Below are positions 26,335 to 34,290 of a stretch of DNA of 64,000 nucleotides, one piece after another. A program made the position numbers and the translations under genes. The number at the start of each line of letters is the position of its first letter. Within the stretch, counting starts at the first letter, position 1. The notes beneath the pieces are model-generated. The model worked only from the letters and a program-made list of their open reading frames with translations. It ran no database searches and had not been told where the DNA came from. This DNA is from SZUA-36 sp963749115 (GTDB lineage: Bacteria > Pseudomonadota > Gammaproteobacteria > Xanthomonadales > SZUA-36): NCBI GenBank assembly GCA_963749115.1, contig CAVVLP010000011.1:1-64000 (forward strand), written 5' to 3'.

Positions 26335-27676
26335 ATGCCAAATATTACCATGCGCCAAATGCTTGAAGCTGGCGTGCACTTCGGTCACCAAACCCGTTAC
26401 TGGGATCCCAAAATGGCTCCGTATATTTTCGGGGCACGTGGAAAAATCCACATTATTAACCTCGAAAAAACGCTGCCCTTGCTGGTCGACTCAATGAATT
26501 TCATTGGCAGTATCGTGGCAAAACGTGGCACCGTGATTTTTGTCGGTACCAAACGCGCTGCTTCCAAATCTATCGCCGAAGAAGCCGCACGTTGTGGCAT
26601 GCCTTATGTTTCCCATCGCTGGCTGGGTGGCATGCTGACCAATTTCCGCACCATCCGTCAATCCATCAAGCGCCTGCGCCAAATTGAGAAGATGGAAGAA
26701 GACGGCAGCTTTGCACGACTGCTAAAGAAAGAAGTACTGCAGTTGACACGCGAACGCGACAAGCTCGAAAAAACCCTTGGCGGTATCAAGGACATGAAAA
26801 GTCTGCCTACCGCCATGTTTGTTGTTGATGTTGGCCACGAAGATATCGCGGTGAAAGAAGCCCGCAAACTGGGTATTCCGGTTATTGGCATTGTCGATAC
26901 AAATTGCTCACCAAATGATATTGATTACGTTATCCCCGGTAACGATGACGCGATTCGCTCCATACGTCTCTACACACAGCTGGCAGCAGACGCCGTACTT
27001 GAGGGCCGTGCCTCAGTTCCTCATTTTGAAGAAGGTGATGAATTTGTAGAACTGGACGAATACGGAAACCCGGTCAAACGCGCTGCCAAAGACAGTAAAG
27101 GAACGAAAGCCAAGGCCGACCAGGCAACAAAGAAAAAGGTTGCCAAGAAAGTAGTGGTCAAAAAGGCCCCGATAGTTGCTGAGACTGCTCTGGCTGAAAC
27201 CGCTGAAGCTGCTCCGAAGAAGGCTGCTGAAGCTGCTCCGGCTGAAACCGCTGAAGCTGCTCCGAAGAAGGCTGCTGAAGCTGCTCCGGCTGAAACCGCT
27301 GAAGCTGCTCCGAAGAAGGCTGCTGAAGCTGCTCCGGCTGAAACCGCTGAAGCTGCTCCGAAGAAGGCTGCTGAAGCTGCTCCGAAGAAGGCCGCTAAGG
27401 CTGCTCCGGCTGAAACCGCTGAAGCTGCTCCGAAGAAGGCTGCTGAAGCTGCTCCGGCTGAAACCGCTGAAGCTGCTCCGAAGAAGGCCGCTAAGGCTGC
27501 TCCGGCTGAAACCGCTGAAGCTGCTCCGAAGAAGGCTGCCAAAGGCTGCTCCGAAGAAGGCTGCTCCGAAGAAGGCTGCTCCGAAGAAAAAGGCGGCGGC
27601 CAAAAAGGTTGCCAAGAAAAAGGTAGCCAAAAAGGTTGCCAAGAAAACAGTTGCTAAAAAAGCAGCTGAGGACTGA
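26335..27676 (+). CDS. rpsB: 30S ribosomal protein S2 with long repetitive C-terminal tail, one frameshift
   Basis: The S2 core (about residues 1-235) is entirely conventional: MPNITMRQMLEAGVHFGHQT, RYWDPKMAPYIFGAR, SHRWLGGMLTNFRTI, PVIGIVDTNCSPNDIDYVIPGNDDA. It is followed by a tail of about 200 residues rich in Ala, Pro, Lys and Glu. The tail contains seven 16-residue repeats (AETAEAAPKKAAEAAP) and ends in a lysine-rich AAKKVAKKKVAKKVAKK segment. Normal S2 is about 240-270 residues. One extra A at about 27541 shifts the frame as given; without it the Ala/Lys pattern continues to GACTGA at 27676. The tail may be an added RNA- or protein-binding extension. It heads the rpsB-tsf-pyrH-frr operon. 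Confidence 0.96.
27193..27552 (+). repeat. 48-bp tandem repeat inside rpsB
   Basis: Seven nearly identical 48-bp units begin at 27193, 27241, 27289, 27337, 27409, 27457 and 27505, each starting GCTGAAACCGCTGAAGC. A 24-bp half-unit lies at 27385-27408. Units differ mainly by GAA to AAG changes (Glu to Lys). The DNA identity is higher than the protein pattern needs, which points to recent slippage or recombination. Copy number could be variable or mis-assembled. Confidence 0.9.
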
Positions 27677-27760
27677 GTAGACGTTCCCCGTCTCATGGCG
27701 CGGCACCAGGCCGGTATTAATATCGGAATATTTAAACTGAATTGAAGAAGGAATAGAAAG

Positions 27761-28636
27761 ATGGCAGTAACTGCCTCAATGGTAAAAGAACTTCGCGAGC
27801 GCACCGGCGCTGGCATGATGGAGTGCAAGAAAGCACTGGTTGAAACCAATGGCGATATGGATGCAGCGATAGAACACCTGCGTAAGTCCGGGCTCGCACA
27901 AGCTGACAAAAAGGCTTCGCGAATTGCCGCTGACGGCCGTATTGCCTTGGCGATCAAGGAAGACAATTCCGAGGCCGTGATGGTAGAAATCAACTGTGAG
28001 ACTGATTTTGTCGCCAAGGATGAAAATTTCCTGGCATTCACCAATGCAGTCGGCACCAATGCCCTTGCCGCCACATCGGATGATGTGGAAGCATTAATGG
28101 CAACGGACTTTGACGGCGCGAGCCTTGAGCTTGCACGCCAGGCCCTGGTAACCAAGATCGGTGAGAACATCCAGGTTAGACGGATATCCCGCATGAAAGA
28201 CTGTGACAACATTGGCACTTATATTCATGGTGGACATATCGGGGTGATGGTCGATCTTGAAGGTGGCGACGAGGAAGTGGCTCGTGATATCGCCATGCAC
28301 ATCGCTGCTTTGAACCCGGCTTATATCGATGTTGACGACGTTCCGGCTGATGTTCTTGAAAAAGAAAAACAGTTCCTTATCTCGCAAGCCGCCGATAGTG
28401 GAAAACCGGCTGATATTATCGAGAAAATGGTTACAGGACGTATGCGCAAACACCTGTCATCCATTACCCTGCTGGGTCAGGATTTTGTGAAAGACGGTGA
28501 TATTTCTGTTGCCAAGGTACTCGAACAAAAGGGCGCCAGGGTGAAAGCGTTTACCCGTCTCGTGGTCGGTGAAGGTATCGAGAAAAAGGTAGACAACTTC
28601 GCAGATGAAGTCATGCAACAGGTGACGGGTGGATAA
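27761..28636 (+). CDS. tsf: Elongation factor Ts
   Basis: EF-Ts is the guanine-nucleotide exchange factor for EF-Tu. The N-terminal UBA-like module has VKELRERTGAGMMECKKALVETNGD. The TDFV contact element lies in VEINCETDFVAKDENFLAF. The dimerisation and coiled-coil region continues to the C-terminus (GEGIEKKVDNFADEV). At 291 residues it is the usual gammaproteobacterial size. It follows rpsB by 84 bases after a GAAGAAGG-like ribosome binding site, and its last 8 bases overlap pyrH. Confidence 0.97.
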   Translation: MAVTASMVKELRERTGAGMMECKKALVETNGDMDAAIEHLRKSGLAQADKKASRIAADGRIALAIKEDNSEAVMVEINCETDFVAKDENFLAFTNAVGTNALAATSDDVEALMATDFDGASLELARQALVTKIGENIQVRRISRMKDCDNIGTYIHGGHIGVMVDLEGGDEEVARDIAMHIAALNPAYIDVDDVPADVLEKEKQFLISQAADSGKPADIIEKMVTGRMRKHLSSITLLGQDFVKDGDISVAKVLEQKGARVKAFTRLVVGEGIEKKVDNFADEVMQQVTGG

Positions 28637-29342
28637 ACCCGACTACCAGCGTATCCTTCTGAAACTGAGCGGTGAAGCACTGCTCGGTGATGAAGACTAT
28701 GGCATAGACCCGGTCATTATTGGCCGGATCGCCAATGAAGTTCTTGAAGTTCGTAATACCGGTGTAGAAGTTGCCATCGTCATCGGTGGTGGCAATATTT
28801 TCAGAGGTGCCGGATTGGCTGAATCCGGTATAGACCGTGTAACCGGGGATCACATGGGTATGCTGGCCACGCTTATGAACTCCCTGGCATTACAGGATGC
28901 GCTGGAAAAGACCGGGGTCGATGCGCGCGTCATGTCCGCTATTTCCGTGCATGCAGTCAGCGAGGACTACATTCGCCGCCGCGCAACCCGGCATCTTGAA
29001 AAAGGACGTGTCGTCATAATCGCCGGCGGTACGGGTAACCCGTTTTTTACCACGGATACCGCTGCAGCCTTACGCGCAATAGAAGTGGGTGCTGACGTCG
29101 TTCTGAAAGCCACCAAGGTTGATGGTGTGTATTCCGCCGACCCGAAAATTGATAAAGACGCAAAGTTGCACGAGACCCTGAGTTACGACGAGGTTATCGA
29201 AGGCAAGCTCAAAGTCATGGATACCAATGCCATCGTATTGTGTCGCGACCAGGGAATGCCTATCCGGGTTTTCAATGTTTTCGGTGCTGGAAACCTGATC
29301 AGAATCGTCACGGGCGAGAAAGTCGGCACCATTATTTGCTAA
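28629..29342 (+). CDS. pyrH: Uridylate kinase (UMP kinase)
   Basis: A hexameric UMP kinase of the amino-acid kinase fold that makes UDP for RNA, DNA and UDP-sugar supply. It has RILLKLSGEALLG, the VIGGGNIFRG glycine-rich loop, DHMGMLATLMNSLAL and AGGTGNPFFTTDTAAALRAIE, all family signatures. The best start is a GTG overlapping the end of tsf by 8 bases, giving MDKPDYQRILLKL and a protein of 237 residues. It lies in the canonical rpsB-tsf-pyrH-frr order. Confidence 0.96.
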   Translation: MDKPDYQRILLKLSGEALLGDEDYGIDPVIIGRIANEVLEVRNTGVEVAIVIGGGNIFRGAGLAESGIDRVTGDHMGMLATLMNSLALQDALEKTGVDARVMSAISVHAVSEDYIRRRATRHLEKGRVVIIAGGTGNPFFTTDTAAALRAIEVGADVVLKATKVDGVYSADPKIDKDAKLHETLSYDEVIEGKLKVMDTNAIVLCRDQGMPIRVFNVFGAGNLIRIVTGEKVGTIIC

Positions 29343-29496
29343 GGTTTCTTCCTCTTTGGGTTTCACAGGCAACTTCTTCACATTATGCTGTTAAAATTAA
29401 TCGCCAAACTGTAATGACGGTGCGGGCGATTGTCTCCAAAACATGACAAACTGACACCGTAAACACCCACCCAAAGCTGGCAGACGGGAGAAGAAA

Positions 29497-30054
29497 ATGA
29501 TTGAAAACATTAAGAAAGACGCCAGGATCCGCATGTCTAAAACCCTGGATTCATTGCGAACCGAACTGGCTAAAATTCGTACCGGACGAGCACATCCAAG
29601 CTTGCTGGAGCATGTTCAGGTTGATTACTACGGAAGCAATGTTCCGATCAGCCAGGCAGCTAATGTCACAATTGAAGATGCACGCACTCTTGCCGTCACC
29701 GCCTGGGACAAGAGCATGGTGCAAACACTCGAAAAAGCGATTATGAAATCAGATCTCGGTCTGAATCCGGTGACCGCCGGCACGATAATCCGTATACCAC
29801 TGCCCGCTTTAACCGAAGAGCGCAGAATCTCTTTGGGCAAGGTGGTTCACAACGAAGGCGAAAATGCCAAGATTGCCATTCGCAATATCCGTCGGGACGC
29901 CAATCACCACATCAAGGAGTTGCTGAAGAACAAGGACATCTCCGAGGACGACGATCATCGGGCCGAACAGGACATTCAACAACTCACCGACAGCCATGTA
30001 AAACAGGCCGACGAAATAGTAGCGGTTAAAGAACAGGAACTAATGGAGTTTTGA
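29497..30054 (+). CDS. frr: Ribosome recycling factor
   Basis: With EF-G, RRF splits post-termination ribosomes. It is 185 residues, with the three-helix bundle signatures KTLDSLRTELAKIRTGRAHPS (shortened here to its recognisable core RTGRAHPSLLE), PLPALTEERR and NIRRDANHHIKELLKNK. A GGGAGAAGAAA ribosome binding site precedes the ATG. The gap from pyrH is about 150 bases and may contain its own promoter. The gene is essential and intact as read. Confidence 0.97.
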   Translation: MIENIKKDARIRMSKTLDSLRTELAKIRTGRAHPSLLEHVQVDYYGSNVPISQAANVTIEDARTLAVTAWDKSMVQTLEKAIMKSDLGLNPVTAGTIIRIPLPALTEERRISLGKVVHNEGENAKIAIRNIRRDANHHIKELLKNKDISEDDDHRAEQDIQQLTDSHVKQADEIVAVKEQELMEF

Positions 30055-30078
30055 TGCCTGTTCACAAAGGCGATAACA

Positions 30079-30107
30079 ACTAGTGCTCTTTCAAAAGGAG
30101 CACTAGT
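30079..30107 (+). promoter_or_regulatory. Hairpin covering uppS ribosome binding site and start
   Basis: ACTAGTGCTC (30079-30088) is exactly complementary to GAGCACTAGT (30098-30107), with a 9-base loop. The right arm contains part of the AAGGAG ribosome binding site (30095-30100) and the first two bases of the GTG start codon (30106-30108). If formed in mRNA it would block initiation of uppS, so translation would depend on unfolding, coupling or a ligand. It lacks a following T run, so it is not a typical terminator. Confidence 0.6.
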
Positions 30108-30846
30108 GACGGTGCCACCGACCATACCCGGCCATATCGCCATCGTCATGGATGGGAATGGCCGTTGGGCAAAAAAACGTAATCGCCCACGCAACATGGG
30201 CCACCAGGCCGGTCTTAAAGCGTTACGAAAAACGATCCTCCATTGCGTGCATCTCGGCGTCAACACCCTGACTGTTTTTGCATTCTCCAGCGAAAACTGG
30301 AACCGGCCTCGTGGTGAAGTTTCACGTCTCATGGAAATCTTTTTACGGGCGCTTGATAAAGAGGTCGATGAACTGAACAAAAATGGTGTATGCCTGCGCT
30401 TTGTTGGCGAACTCAGTGCATTTAAACCTGCCCTTCAGACCAAGATATCAGAGGCCCAGAGTCTGACCAGCGGTAATAGCCGCCTGGTAGCCAATATTGC
30501 GGTCAATTACGGCGGGCGCTGGGATATCACCCAGGCGGCCATACGTTTGGCCAAAGCTGTGAACGAAGGTAGCATCTCCGTTGACGACTTTGACGAGACG
30601 CAATTTGGACGCTTTCTCGCAATGGCGGACTCCCCGGATCCGGACCTGTTTATTCGCACCGGTGGTGAAATGCGTATCAGCAATTTTTTGCTATGGCAGT
30701 CGGCCTATACAGAATTTTATTTCACACCCATACTCTGGCCCGACTTTGACGGGCAGTCGCTTGACCGGGCCATTGCAGATTTTCAATCACGTGAGCGGCG
30801 CTTCGGTCGAACCAGTGAACAGGTCAAGGGTGCTGTCAATGCTTAA
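30106..30846 (+). CDS. uppS: Undecaprenyl diphosphate synthase
   Basis: A cis-prenyltransferase that extends farnesyl-PP to the C55 carrier for peptidoglycan and O-antigen synthesis. It has HIAIVMDGNGRWAKKR with the catalytic Asp, GHQAGLKALRK, LTVFAFSSENWNRP, and the C-terminal DLFIRTGGEMRISNFLLWQ and YTEFYFTPILWPDF motifs. It is 246 residues with the GTG start, which sits inside a stable hairpin. The last 8 bases overlap cdsA. Gene order is canonical. Confidence 0.96.
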   Translation: MTVPPTIPGHIAIVMDGNGRWAKKRNRPRNMGHQAGLKALRKTILHCVHLGVNTLTVFAFSSENWNRPRGEVSRLMEIFLRALDKEVDELNKNGVCLRFVGELSAFKPALQTKISEAQSLTSGNSRLVANIAVNYGGRWDITQAAIRLAKAVNEGSISVDDFDETQFGRFLAMADSPDPDLFIRTGGEMRISNFLLWQSAYTEFYFTPILWPDFDGQSLDRAIADFQSRERRFGRTSEQVKGAVNA

Positions 30847-31660
30847 GCAGCGGGTGATAACAGCATTATTGCTTATTCCATTCGTTATAGCCGTAATATT
30901 TGCAGCGCCGGCAGCATGGTTTTTAACCCTTTCGGCAATCGTGCTGTTGGGCTGCAGCTGGGAATACGGCCATCTGGCAGGAGTTTCCAGTCGACCGGTT
31001 AGGTACATATTGACTCTCGCACAGGCAGTCATTTTCGCTACGCTATTCTGGTACAAAGATCACTGGGCCACCGATATTTTGCTGTATCTGTCGATATGTT
31101 GTGTCGTGTGGCTAATGCTGTTCATCCGTTTGCCGTTCTACCGCCCCGACACACAGCTCAACAACACCTACCGGCTTATCTCGGTAGCCACAGCCATCCT
31201 GTCAATCACAACCGGCTGGTTTGCACTGGGTTGGATACGGCTTCAGCCTGAGGGCTCATGGCTCATTTTGTTACTGCTGTTGATCGTATGGGCGGCCGAT
31301 ACCGGAGCCTATTTTTCCGGAAAAGCGTTCGGTAAAAGAAAACTTGCGGCTCATATAAGTCCGGGAAAAACACGGGCAGGTTTATTGGGTGGCTTAGTCG
31401 CCGCGACGCTGGTTGCCTTGGTGGCTGCAAACTTGATGCCTCTCGAATCCATTGAGCCCTTGCCCCTTGTTTTGCTAAGCCTGCTGACAGCTCTTGTGTC
31501 TGTTGGCGGTGATTTAATGATCTCCCTGCATAAACGTACCAGCGGTATTAAGGACTCCGGCAACTTGTTACCAGGCCATGGTGGCATGCTTGACCGGCTG
31601 GACAGCCTGTTGGCCGCAGCGCCATTTTTTGCACTCGGTTTGCTGGTTTCGGGTGCCTGA
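30839..31660 (+). CDS. cdsA: Phosphatidate cytidylyltransferase
   Basis: CdsA makes CDP-diacylglycerol, the precursor of all phospholipids, in the inner membrane. It starts MLKQRVITALLLIPFVIA inside the end of uppS (8-base overlap) and is 273 residues long. It contains about eight hydrophobic segments, WAADTGAYFSGKAFGKRKL and the C-terminal signature KRTSGIKDSGNLLPGHGGMLDRLDS. The frame is open for a further 258 bases upstream, but that part is a shadow of uppS. Confidence 0.96.
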   Translation: MLKQRVITALLLIPFVIAVIFAAPAAWFLTLSAIVLLGCSWEYGHLAGVSSRPVRYILTLAQAVIFATLFWYKDHWATDILLYLSICCVVWLMLFIRLPFYRPDTQLNNTYRLISVATAILSITTGWFALGWIRLQPEGSWLILLLLLIVWAADTGAYFSGKAFGKRKLAAHISPGKTRAGLLGGLVAATLVALVAANLMPLESIEPLPLVLLSLLTALVSVGGDLMISLHKRTSGIKDSGNLLPGHGGMLDRLDSLLAAAPFFALGLLVSGA

Positions 31661-31671
31661 GGAGCTAACGA

Positions 31672-32862
31672 TTGAGCAGCCAGGGCATAACAGTACTGGG
31701 TTCCACCGGTTCAATTGGCGAAAACACGCTTGATGTACTGGCTCGTCACCCGGACGCCTATCACGTCGTTGCCCTGAGCGCGCATACCAACGTAAACCGT
31801 CTTGCAAAGCAGTGCCATCAGCACCATGCGCGCTACGCCGTTATCAGCGACCAGACCAGGACCGGCGAATTGCAGTCTGCGCTTGATCAGCTAAATTGCA
31901 AATCTGAAGTGCTGGCCGGCAAAGATGCTCTCAGTGCCGCTGTGCGCATGGATGAAACTTCGGTCGTCATGGCCGCCATTGTCGGAGCAGCCGGGCTTGA
32001 ACCGACACTGCATGCAGTGCAAGCCGGTAAACGCCTGTTGCTGGCCAATAAGGAATCCATGGTCATTGCCGGCGAGTTGTTCCGCAAAGCCGCTGCTGAA
32101 CATGCCGTGACCATCATTCCTGTCGACTCAGAACACAATGCACTGTTTCAGGTCTTACCGGAAAATTATGATGCCGGGCTTGAAAATGCCGGTGTGGAGC
32201 GACTTATCCTGACAGCCTCCGGGGGACCTTTCCTGCACCGCGACCGTGACTCCTTGCGAGACGTCACTCCGGCCCAGGCGTGTAATCATCCTAACTGGGA
32301 TATGGGCCGCAAAATATCCGTCGACTCAGCCACCTTGATGAACAAAGGGCTGGAGGTGATCGAAGCGCGCTGGCTATTCAACGCACGACCCGATCAGATT
32401 GAAGTCATCATCCACCCACAAAGTATCGTACACTCGATGGTGGCTTATCGCGACGGCTCGGTGCTGGCCCAATTGGGCATGCCCGATATGCGAACACCGA
32501 TCGCATATGCACTTGCCTGGCCCGAACGTATTGAAGCCGGCGTTAAACGCCTCAATCTATCAGATATACACAAGCTTGAGTTTTATCCACCCGACCTGGG
32601 TTGTTTCCCGGGTCTGGGGCTTGCATTCCAGGTGCTGGAAGCGGGTGGCAATTCGCCCGTGATATTCAATGCTGCCAATGAAATTGCCGTTGAAGCATTT
32701 TTGCAGGAACGTATTGGCTTTTTACAGATTCCGTCGGTCGTTTCTGCTGCTCTTGACGTCTGTGAAACAGGTAAAATTGATGGCTTGGACGAGGTGCTTG
32801 AATTTGATCGTTTGGCACGTGCCGCGACCCGCAAGATAATCCACTTAACAAAAGGTGTTTAA
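31672..32862 (+). CDS. dxr: 1-deoxy-D-xylulose 5-phosphate reductoisomerase
   Basis: The second enzyme of the MEP isoprenoid pathway, converting DXP to MEP with NADPH; it is the fosmidomycin target. NADPH-binding VLGSTGSIGENTLDVL lies at the N-terminus. LLANKESMVIAGELF, the metal/substrate motif VDSEHNALFQ, ASGGPFL, MGRKISVDSATLMNKGLE, and HPQSIVHSMVAY follow. It is 396 residues. The start is a TTG (LSSQG read as MSSQG) 11 bases after cdsA, preceded by GAGGAG. It supplies precursors for the UppS made from the same operon. Confidence 0.96.
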   Translation: MSSQGITVLGSTGSIGENTLDVLARHPDAYHVVALSAHTNVNRLAKQCHQHHARYAVISDQTRTGELQSALDQLNCKSEVLAGKDALSAAVRMDETSVVMAAIVGAAGLEPTLHAVQAGKRLLLANKESMVIAGELFRKAAAEHAVTIIPVDSEHNALFQVLPENYDAGLENAGVERLILTASGGPFLHRDRDSLRDVTPAQACNHPNWDMGRKISVDSATLMNKGLEVIEARWLFNARPDQIEVIIHPQSIVHSMVAYRDGSVLAQLGMPDMRTPIAYALAWPERIEAGVKRLNLSDIHKLEFYPPDLGCFPGLGLAFQVLEAGGNSPVIFNAANEIAVEAFLQERIGFLQIPSVVSAALDVCETGKIDGLDEVLEFDRLARAATRKIIHLTKGV

Positions 32863-32871
32863 AAACTAACA

Positions 32872-34248
32872 ATGTCCGAATTTCTAGGTTCAATCTGGTG
32901 GTTACTTGTTGCCCTCGGGCTATTGATCACATTTCACGAGTTCGGTCACTACTGGGTAGCGAGACGGATGGGTGTTCGCGTGCTCAAGTTTTCGATCGGG
33001 TTCGGTAAGAAATTGTGGTCGAAAACGGGGCGCGACGGTACTGAATACGTTATCGCAGCTATCCCGCTCGGTGGTTATGTCAAAATGCTCGATGAACGTG
33101 AAGGCGAAGTCGATGAAGCCGACCTTGACCAGGCTTTCAACCGTAAATCGGTATGGGCACGTATCGCCATCGTCATAGCAGGACCTGCCTTCAACCTTAT
33201 TTTTACCTTGCTGGCCTTTTGGGTAATGTTCCTGGTTGGTATGCCCGAATCCAGACCTGTCATCGGCGAGGTCACCGGTATTGCAGCCAGTTCCGGAATC
33301 GAAGCTGGCGACCGGATTGTTTCACTCAATGGCAAGGAAACAGAAACATGGTCACACGCCGTACTGGGATTAATCACACCTGCACTTGACCGTGAAAAGG
33401 TCACCCTTGAGCTTGAACAGGTCAATGGTGAACAACGGGAAGTGGTATTGAACCTGGATCAGCTTGGCAGTGATTTCCAGGAGGAGAAGGCCCTGGAAGG
33501 CATTGGAATCACCCCCTGGCGGGCGAAGCTTCCAGCAATTGTCGGTGAAGTAAGCCCGGACAGCCCCGCCTACCGCGCTGGCTTCAAGGTGAATGACCGT
33601 ATCGTCAGGGTGGGCGATGAAGAAGTCCCCGATTGGGCCTGGGTGGGCGTACTGATTCAGAAACACGGTTCGGTTGGCCAACCGCTAAACGTCGAAGTCG
33701 AACGCGCCGGCGGCCTGTTGGAGCTCAGTGTTATCCCGGTCGAGAGCAGCACGGGTGCTTTCTCAAAGCGTCTGATCCTGGGTGTCACCAATAAAGTTGC
33801 AGATGCTGACTTGCAGGCGCAGGTCAGCCGTGCTTATTTCATGCACAAGTACGGCCTGTTTGACGGGTTTACTGCCGCAGCATCCGAAATGTGGCGTTTG
33901 ACCGGTTCAACACTGGGTTTGCTTGGCCGCATGTTAACCGGCACGGCGTCGGTTAAGAATCTATCCGGCCCTATCAGCATTGCACAGTTCGCCAATAGCT
34001 CTGCCAATGCAGGTGTTTCCAGTTTCCTGTTCTTCCTGGGTGCTATCAGTCTCAGTCTCGGAATTCTTAATTTACTGCCAATTCCCGTTTTGGATGGGGG
34101 GCATTTGCTCTATTACCTGATAGAATTAGCCAAAGGCAGTCCGGTGTCCGAACAAATACAGGCAAAAGGCCAATATATAGGGCTAATGGCATTGTTTGGC
34201 TTGATGGGCATAGCATTTTTTAACGATATTTTACGACTGGTCGGATAG
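32872..34248 (+). CDS. rseP: Site-2 protease RseP
   Basis: An inner-membrane intramembrane zinc metalloprotease that cleaves anti-sigma-E RseA and remnant signal peptides. The HEFGH active site is at residues 22-26 within the first membrane segment. Two PDZ domains follow (IAASSGIEAGDRIVSLNG; VSPDSPAYRAGFKVNDRIV), and the second metal-ligand motif LDGGHLLYYLIE lies near the C-terminus. It is 458 residues long, matching E. coli (450). It sits directly before bamA, the usual gammaproteobacterial arrangement, linking envelope stress signalling to outer-membrane assembly. Confidence 0.96.
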   Translation: MSEFLGSIWWLLVALGLLITFHEFGHYWVARRMGVRVLKFSIGFGKKLWSKTGRDGTEYVIAAIPLGGYVKMLDEREGEVDEADLDQAFNRKSVWARIAIVIAGPAFNLIFTLLAFWVMFLVGMPESRPVIGEVTGIAASSGIEAGDRIVSLNGKETETWSHAVLGLITPALDREKVTLELEQVNGEQREVVLNLDQLGSDFQEEKALEGIGITPWRAKLPAIVGEVSPDSPAYRAGFKVNDRIVRVGDEEVPDWAWVGVLIQKHGSVGQPLNVEVERAGGLLELSVIPVESSTGAFSKRLILGVTNKVADADLQAQVSRAYFMHKYGLFDGFTAAASEMWRLTGSTLGLLGRMLTGTASVKNLSGPISIAQFANSSANAGVSSFLFFLGAISLSLGILNLLPIPVLDGGHLLYYLIELAKGSPVSEQIQAKGQYIGLMALFGLMGIAFFNDILRLVG

Positions 34249-34290
34249 ACTACCCGCCGCAAAAGAAGAAACTCTTACGGATCATAATAA

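Noticed and set aside
27530..27676. Programmed frameshifting in rpsB
   Set aside because: The shift site (GCCAAAGG) lacks a slippery heptamer with a stimulatory structure, and many other genes in the window show the same one-base insertions.
27013..28218. A 401-codon minus-strand open frame opposite rpsB and tsf
   Set aside because: It is a by-product of the GC-biased 48-bp repeats in rpsB; its Ser/Phe/Leu repeats have no protein character.
30581..30838. 259-base upstream extension of cdsA
   Set aside because: It is an open shadow of uppS; the cdsA family begins at MLKQRVIT.
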